Source: Papiliotrema nemorosa | Lineage: Eukaryota > Basidiomycota > Tremellomycetes > Tremellales > Rhynchogastremaceae | Length of the DNA: 64,000 nucleotides | NCBI GenBank assembly: GCA_032158125.1 | Contig: JASKOT010000003.1 | Location: 558,001-622,000, forward strand | Direction: 5' to 3' | In this document: piece by piece, positions 58,696-64,000 of the stretch | Layout of the letters: each line of letters begins with the position of its first letter | Numbering within the stretch: position 1 is the stretch's first letter | Notes under the pieces: generated by a model | Told to the model about the DNA's origin: nothing | The model's input: only the letters and a program-made list of their open reading frames with translations | Databases searched by the model: none | Translations under genes and position numbers: made by a program

Positions 58696-59775
58696 ATGGA
58701 CGAGACAAGGCTGAAGAGGCGAAGATCATCTATCAGCAGTGACTCCTCTTCGTCTGTCGCGAGCACTCGAGACTCTCGCTCGCCCTCGCCCTTGCCGGTA
58801 CCCAAATACCACCGCGCATCACCGTCATCCGACTTGCCTTTCACCTGCAATCTGCCACCGACTTGCTCTCAACCTGATACATCTACGTCCTACGCCACGG
58901 AAGATGAGTTGATCCGGCATCAAGATACGTTCCATCGCTGGGTGTGTCATACACCCGTCAGAGATCGTATCAAGCCTACACGGGAGAGTGGCGTCCCTCA
59001 AGCGTTTGTAGCGAGAGGCGGAAGTGGTAAAGGATGGAAAGAGTGTGGCAGGGTCTTCCCAGACGAGAGGTTTCTCTACCTCGTAAGTGATCCACAGCAA
59101 CGATGAATCTTCGTGCTCACACGCTTGTGCAGGAGAAGACGTGCTGAGAGGTATAGCATCAACATGAAACGCATAATCCACTCATCACCGAAAGGCAGAA
59201 TCGAGGAGAGAAGACGGTGAGCCAAGATGAATGTGGTGAGCTGACGATAGTTTCAATGCTTCATCCCTGCACCAGAATGTACCAGAGTGTTCCTGACCCC
59301 GGCCAAACGACGGCGACATCTCATAGACAAGCATAGTAAGGCCACCACTTTGTACCATTGGGAAGTGGCTGACGTGCAGGATATCCTCAGCAGTTTTATT
59401 TCAACATCACGAACCATGGAGTGAGTTTAAGGGCTACCGATCTGAAGGAATATCTGATGGCAGCTCAACAGGATAGCCGAAGAAGATGGCATGGCTCTTA
59501 GTCTCATACGCCCACGCAGGGAGTACGTCCCTCGCACAGGCGAAAGCCCAGCTCGAGGCGCGCCGCCCAATGGCAACGGAGTATCGCAAGGCTTGTCCAA
59601 GCAACAGTCGAGTCGACCTGGCCATGACCCTGGACCAGGCGAGTCGGCCAATCGCTCGTCAACCTCACCGAACGATATCGATATGGACGGACTGGTAGGA
59701 AGCCTAGAGAGCAGTCTCCAGTTTATCCCCAAAGGCGTCCGCAAGAAGCAGGGATCGAAACCAAACCCGAGTTGA
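58696..59775 (+). CDS. ZNF511-like C2H2 zinc-finger protein
   Basis: The start MDETRLKRRRSSISSDSSSS is Ser-rich and nuclear in character. The zinc-finger part reads LPFTCNLPPTC, ELIRHQDTFHRWVC, KECGRVFPDERFLYL and HQHETHNPLITERQNRGEK, then TFQCFIPAPECTRVFLTP and AKRRRHLIDKH followed by YPQQFYFNITNHG. This order (KxCxRVFPxERFLxLH..E.H, then FxCF....C.RVF.TP..RR.HLIDKH.YP..F.FN) matches ZNF511 and its fungal homologs. The exon joins remove a GTAAGT..GGTATAG intron and a GTGAGC..GATAG intron. The C-terminal third is disordered and ends KKQGSKPNPS. Function in fungi is not known to me. Confidence 0.78.
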
Positions 59776-59906
59776 TGTGGGCTGTTTCCGGTCCTTGACG
59801 AGAAAAGCGTCATGATATGCACGACCCAGACGACCCTTCACATACGTTGTATCAATGCATCGGTATCTCACGATATGATGGCCGCTATGTAGATAGAATC
59901 TAACGC

Positions 59907-60763
59907 TCATTCAAGGTGGACTGTCTGACCCCAGCTTTCCAGTCGACCCCTGGGTATGGGACTCCCAGATGCGGCCTCTTCCCACCAAACTCGCAAGACC
60001 GCCACTGCGGTGTTTGGCAGATGGTCTCGAACTTCGACATCCTGGTGCACATAAGTACTGCCGAGAGGACTCGGCGGCATCCCTTCAGTAAGATTGTTAT
60101 CACCAGTCAGTACGCCTATCAGTGATAGTAAACATTCTTCATGAGTCACAACTAGGATGCAGTCTTGATCATCAACCGATTCGGTCGCGATCCGAATTGC
60201 TGGCTTGATCTCTCCTGACTGAGGAGGGTGAATGGGTGAGGAGGCTGATGAAGAAGGTGGAGTGTGCGAGACGAGGAGGTCCTTCAGCCATTCAGTCAGT
60301 CGCTTCGCCAATCTTGGCTGTGAGTTACTGTGGGGAGTTGTCAGATGGAACTACGCACGCTGTGTCAGATTCGACATCGTCAGGGTACACCAGGTCTTCC
60401 GTCCAGAGTTGTCCTTGGATGCTGCCCATATATCGCGCTCGCAACCTCTCATCCATCTTCATCTCCGCATATCGCCCTCCGAGAACCCCTTCGGTCGTCT
60501 GGAGGTCAGGTATGTAAAGTGGAATGCGACCTCACCTGGACAGCTCGCAGGAGGTCACTCGACCATACTTCTCGGAAAGGCTTTGAGCTCAAGTGTGCAC
60601 CGAGTCGTTCGGCTTGAATGTGACCTGTAGGAGATAGAGGAGGATCAAGGTGACCTTGTATGATGCCTTTGCCGTTGCTAGACTCAATGGCTGTCTCACC
60701 TATTTCAATTGATTCTGACACTCACAGGGCTGTGTGACCGTGTCGAACTAGATAGATCAACAT
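59907..60763 (-). CDS. Histidine phosphatase (phosphoglycerate-mutase fold)
   Basis: The start MLIYLVRHG at 60763 splices (donor GTCACA, 39-nt intron) to GETAIESSNGKGIIQGHLDP, restoring the RHGE catalytic signature. PLSPTGHIQAERLGAHLSS, FREVWSSDLLRAVQ, TTEGVLGGRYAEMKMDERLR and RARYMGSIQGQLW follow. The second half has RLAKRLTEWLKDLLVSHTP and CILVVTHEECLLSLIGVLTG, with the second catalytic His in VTHE. The C-terminus ends WGQTVHLE (stop 59907-59909). Members dephosphorylate sugar phosphates or other small phosphates in the cytosol. The exact substrate is not evident. A canonical GTGAGT donor 16 nt further on would give a stop codon. Confidence 0.7.
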
Positions 60764-61057
60764 CAGTGGCAGGTTCGATCGCGATGCAGTAGATGCTAAA
60801 GTGGGAGCAGAGTCGAGTGTAAGCGACGCGAAGTGGTGTACTGATCAGCTGTCAGCGGAGTTGCAACATCTGAACCATCCTTTGTATCGCTTTGCCTTGA
60901 TGTTCGCCTTGAGGATGTCAGTGCTAGTGGTCCACATTCGTCAGTGAGATGCGCAGAGTCGATCACAAAACTAGCTCAATGCTGATCCATGCATCTATGA
61001 TCCACAACGAGCGATGGCAATGTCCAGCTGTACTCCATATTTATCCCATCGCGCACT

Positions 61058-62646
61058 CTATGAGGGGATGAAAGACGGTGGGAAGACTCCTCGGGGACCG
61101 TACCAGTCTCCCTTCAACATTCGCGAGAAGTAGGCTCGGGGGAGCACATCCTTGGTCAAGTGGTAGAACAGTCTGTCTCGTCAATCGCTGCAACAGGGGA
61201 GATATTGGTGACTTGCCGGTTGGGCTTGGATTGGTCGATGAACCTGCCGAAAGTCTCTTTTCGCTCCAGACCGTACTTGAACTCGGCCAGCAACAACTCT
61301 CCTCGACCTGTGAACAGAGGGCAAGAAGTATAACCGTCGTAAACGGCATCACCGACTTTGCCGCTGACCATGTGCGAGGTCAAGTTGTGGGCGAGAACAG
61401 GGGTTTGTCCAGTGATCGCCGCCGCAGTCTGTGGTCAGCATGGTTGCGCGCAAAAGCTCACCTTTGATGTGGGCAAAGACGAAGCGTCACCGAGCGAGAA
61501 TACGTTCTCGTACTTCTTGTGTTGCAATGAACCCTGGTTGACATCCACCCATCCAGCCGCATCGGCCAGTGGCGAGTTCTTGACAGCGTCAAGAGGACCC
61601 ATGGGTGGGACAACATGCAACAGTCCAAATTCCTTCTCAATCTTCTTTCCCTTGTCGTCACCTGCCAGCACCTCAAAGACGGCAGATTTGGTATCCGGTC
61701 GAACTTCGACCAAGTTGGTGTTGAAAGCGCCAGAAATGCCCTTTTCCTGTCGAATAGCGTCGAGGGCTTTGGAGTAGTGAGGTACAGAGAACATGGTAGG
61801 CATGCCGGTGATGAAGGATGAGGAGAATTTGTTTCCAGTGGATTTCCAGTACGAGTCGGCCATGTAGGCGATCTTTTGCGGGGCTATCGGGTTAGTGAGA
61901 TTGAATAGGTAGGTGTTCTTAAACTCACCCCCGGCACATTTGATGACTCCGAAAGGCTGGGTGAAGATGGCTTCTCCCTCTCCCTTGAATCCCTGAATCA
62001 GATCCCAAGTCTTGTCGGCGGTATCGTAGTTGTAGATCGTGCTAACGTTGGATCGAGATGGCTCGGCAATGGCACTGCTCAGACCTTTGATCTTGTCGTA
62101 GCCTAACAATCAGCGACCGTCAACTTTCCGATGAAGGGTTTACTGACTGATCTGCAGACCTGGCGCAACGATCAGGTAATCGTATCCAACCTTTGACCCA
62201 TCGTCCAGAACGACTTGATTACTTCCAGGCTCGAATGCTTGGGCTTTGGCGTTAATCTGAGCAATGTGACCAGGGATGAGGGAAGCCAACGGTCGTCGGA
62301 AATCTTGCTTGGCAGCGAGACCCGATCCGACGACGGTCCATCCTGGTTGATAATCGTGGTTCTGGTTGGACTAGACGTGAGTTTTCGCAAGCCGACTTGC
62401 ATTGCAGGTCACTCACATCGACGATGGCGATATCCCCGTCGTTCAGAGCCTTACCTTGCGACTTGAGCAAGTTGTAGACCTGGTTAGCGGCGGCGAGACC
62501 ACCGGCACCTGAAGCTTAGTCAACATCGATCGTTCGGGACAATGGGTCGACATACCGCCTCCGATGACCACGACCTTGTGCTGAGCTCGAGCGGTCGAGG
62601 TCGAGGCGTATCGGGCGAGAGTGGGGATCGATCTGCTCATGGACAT
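61058..62646 (-). CDS. HMT2: Sulfide:quinone oxidoreductase, mitochondrial
   Basis: Oxidises sulfide and passes electrons to ubiquinone at the inner mitochondrial membrane. The start MSMSRSIPTLARYASTSTAR is a presequence, then HKVVVIGG (FAD-binding GxGxxG, split by an intron). NHDYQPGWTVVGSGLAAKQ, VGYDYLIVAPGLQI, FTQPFGVIKCAGG (redox Cys), PQKIAYMADSYWKSTG, HVVPPMGPLDAVKNSPLAD and VFSLGDASSLPTSKTAAAIT are the family blocks. The last intron (61173-61216) is GC-AG, joining IDQSKPNR to LFYHLTKDVLPRAYFSRMLK and a C-terminal GDWYGPRGVFPPSFIPS. HMT2 also supports heavy-metal tolerance in fission yeast. The gene is divergent from the RhoGAP-like gene across 246 bases. Confidence 0.9.
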
Positions 62647-62892
62647 GGCGCTGGTTGCAGTAGTGTGAATGACAACAACAAAGCCATCGCTGCCCTCATC
62701 TTGCCTGGGTCGATGCGATTATCTGGAATCCCCCCCCTCGACTTTTTGTCAACTGATTGCGTGATGAGTTCCCCCCCGCGCCGAGTAGGGTGCCGTAATA
62801 CCAAGGGGTGGAGCCCCGCACCTTTCCATCCCAATTCCATCTGTGCAATAACAATCCTTTCAGAACCATACATCGTCAAGCAAACCACCAAT

Positions 62893-64000
62893 ATGACCAT
62901 CCCTGCAGCACCTCAGACTACACTATCATCAGCAGAGACTACGCCTATAGCCTCGACTGGATCCTCGCGCTTGATGCCGGACCTCGCTCGACTCTCGCTC
63001 TCCATATCCCGACCAACTCTGCTGTCACCCGAACCCAAGGCGGAACCCACTTCTTACGCTGGTCGCACCTTGCGATTGTTCTCCGCTGGCAGCAAAGAGG
63101 TGTACCGTCGATCAGGTCTCGGCGGCATTATTGGCCAGACCTTGCGTGAAGATGTCTCCTCGATGCCCGGTCGCTCAACCCTCGACACATCAAATATCCT
63201 TTACCCGACGCTTCAGTCGCATCCCGCTCCAGCGCCGTTCCCTATACTAGTCCTCTCACTATCCGAGATAAATCATGTATCACCTTTGATCACCAATGAC
63301 GAGCTCTTCGATGTCTTGCTGCGGAGGCTGGAGCCTTGGGTCGGAGAAGAGGGAGAAGGGGGCTATGTCCTCGTGGTATTGGCTGCGGACGACAAGACTG
63401 CGTCTTCAAGATCATGGCCAAATCTCGCTTGGTGGTTGTGGAGATGGAAGAGAATTCCAAGAAAGTAGGTGTCTGCCGATGACCCCACTGTCCGGCTCGA
63501 GTATTGACGTTAGATACCGCAAAAACCTGAAACGACTGGTAAGGCTATCCGAAGCGACACGGCTGACGAATAGTATATCGTACATCCATCCATGTTCACA
63601 CGCAGTCAGTATACCATTACAATCCTGTCTCTCACGCAGTTTACTGACGCTAAGCCCTCTTACCTCTCGTCCTGCCCCTAGTCTCCCCAAAATCATATCC
63701 CAAACTCCATCCTCTGCCATCTCTCATTTCACTCGCTAGAGACTACCACGTATCTCTAGCGGGTCTCGATGTCCCATCACAAGTTCTGCGAGAGGAGGCG
63801 AAAGTCCTGCGTAGCCGACCAGGTCCATCGCCTTCATCGACAATGTACCGCGATGCCAAGGATTCAGATACCGACTCTTGGACGGGCACGATTACCTCTA
63901 CGCTCAGCTACGCCTCATCCTACATACCATCATTGTTGATGCCCTCTACGCTTGCCGGTCACTCGCGAGCAGATGATGAGAGGCCTCGCGGAGTCCTGAA
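62893..64000 (+). CDS. CRAL-TRIO-like/RhoGAP protein, N-terminal part (runs off window)
   Basis: The start MTIPAAPQTTLSSAETTPIA is disordered. It is followed by ILVLSLSEINHVSPLITNDE, ELFDVLLRRLEPWV, GYVLVVLAADDKTASSRSWP and WLWRWKRIPRK. Two short introns then join YRKNLKRL to YIVHPSMFTR. The sequence 'YVLVV.A......P.W....W.....RKYRKNLKRLYIVHPS' is the Sec14-like lipid-binding element found ahead of the RhoGAP domain in p50RhoGAP and fungal Ecm25. PKIISQTPSSAISHFTR continues this element. The GAP domain itself would lie beyond 64000. Such proteins regulate Rho-type GTPases in polarity and endocytosis. Confidence 0.65.

Overview
The window is a gene-dense nuclear segment from a basidiomycete fungus. 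Tremellomycetes (Cryptococcus/Kwoniella/Tremella-type yeasts) fit best. Almost every gene is cut by many short introns (about 24-55 nt, GT..AG with CTRAY-like branch sites), intergenic gaps are a few hundred bases, and the proteins (Kin1, Knr4/Smi1, a fungal C2H2 regulator with a Fungal_trans domain, inositol-transporter-like permease, eIF4E2-like cap binder) are typical of that class. No rRNA, tRNA, CRISPR array or intact transposon was recognised. The exon models were derived by hand from splice signals, reading phase and protein-family conservation.

Layout. 1-5.4 kb: 5' part of a ferric reductase, NUS1 (dolichol synthesis), ribosomal protein uS8 with one long intron, and a Pop3-like RNase P/MRP subunit. 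5.6-11.5 kb: two tandem SNF2-family ATPase paralogs that share exon lengths and both lack the His of the DEAH box. 11.7-17.6 kb, all minus strand: a BTB protein, a TPR-SET methyltransferase-like gene with an in-frame TAG, a PPR-like open region, and a degenerate TPR copy. 17.7-34.9 kb: secreted alpha-amylase, AhpC/TSA (PRXL2-like) protein, Kin1 kinase, an MFS exporter, an unrecognised protein and Knr4/Smi1.

35-47.7 kb: C2H2 transcription factor, mitochondrial bL36m, an LtrA-like membrane protein, an eIF4E2-like cap-binding protein with a His/Asn-rich tail, a small spliced RLRGG-Cys peptide gene, and an intronless membrane protein. 48.8-50.6 kb: a decayed amidase. 51-64 kb: a 36-aa ORF ending in a CAAX-like box, a GPI-type PEBP protein, adenylate kinase, an inositol/sugar transporter, V-ATPase subunit c, a ZNF511-like protein, a phosphoglycerate-mutase-fold phosphatase, sulfide:quinone oxidoreductase, and a CRAL-TRIO/RhoGAP-like gene running off the right edge.

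Most genes are unrelated housekeeping functions. Divergent pairs with short shared promoters are frequent (uS8/Pop3, V-ATPase c/ZNF511-like, SQR/RhoGAP, C2H2 factor/bL36m). I found no operon-like pathway cluster. The least ordinary items are the SNF2 pair, the small RLRGG peptide gene with an 18-nt exon, the disrupted TPR-SET/PPR/TPR block, and unusual introns (a 24-nt intron and four GC-AG introns).
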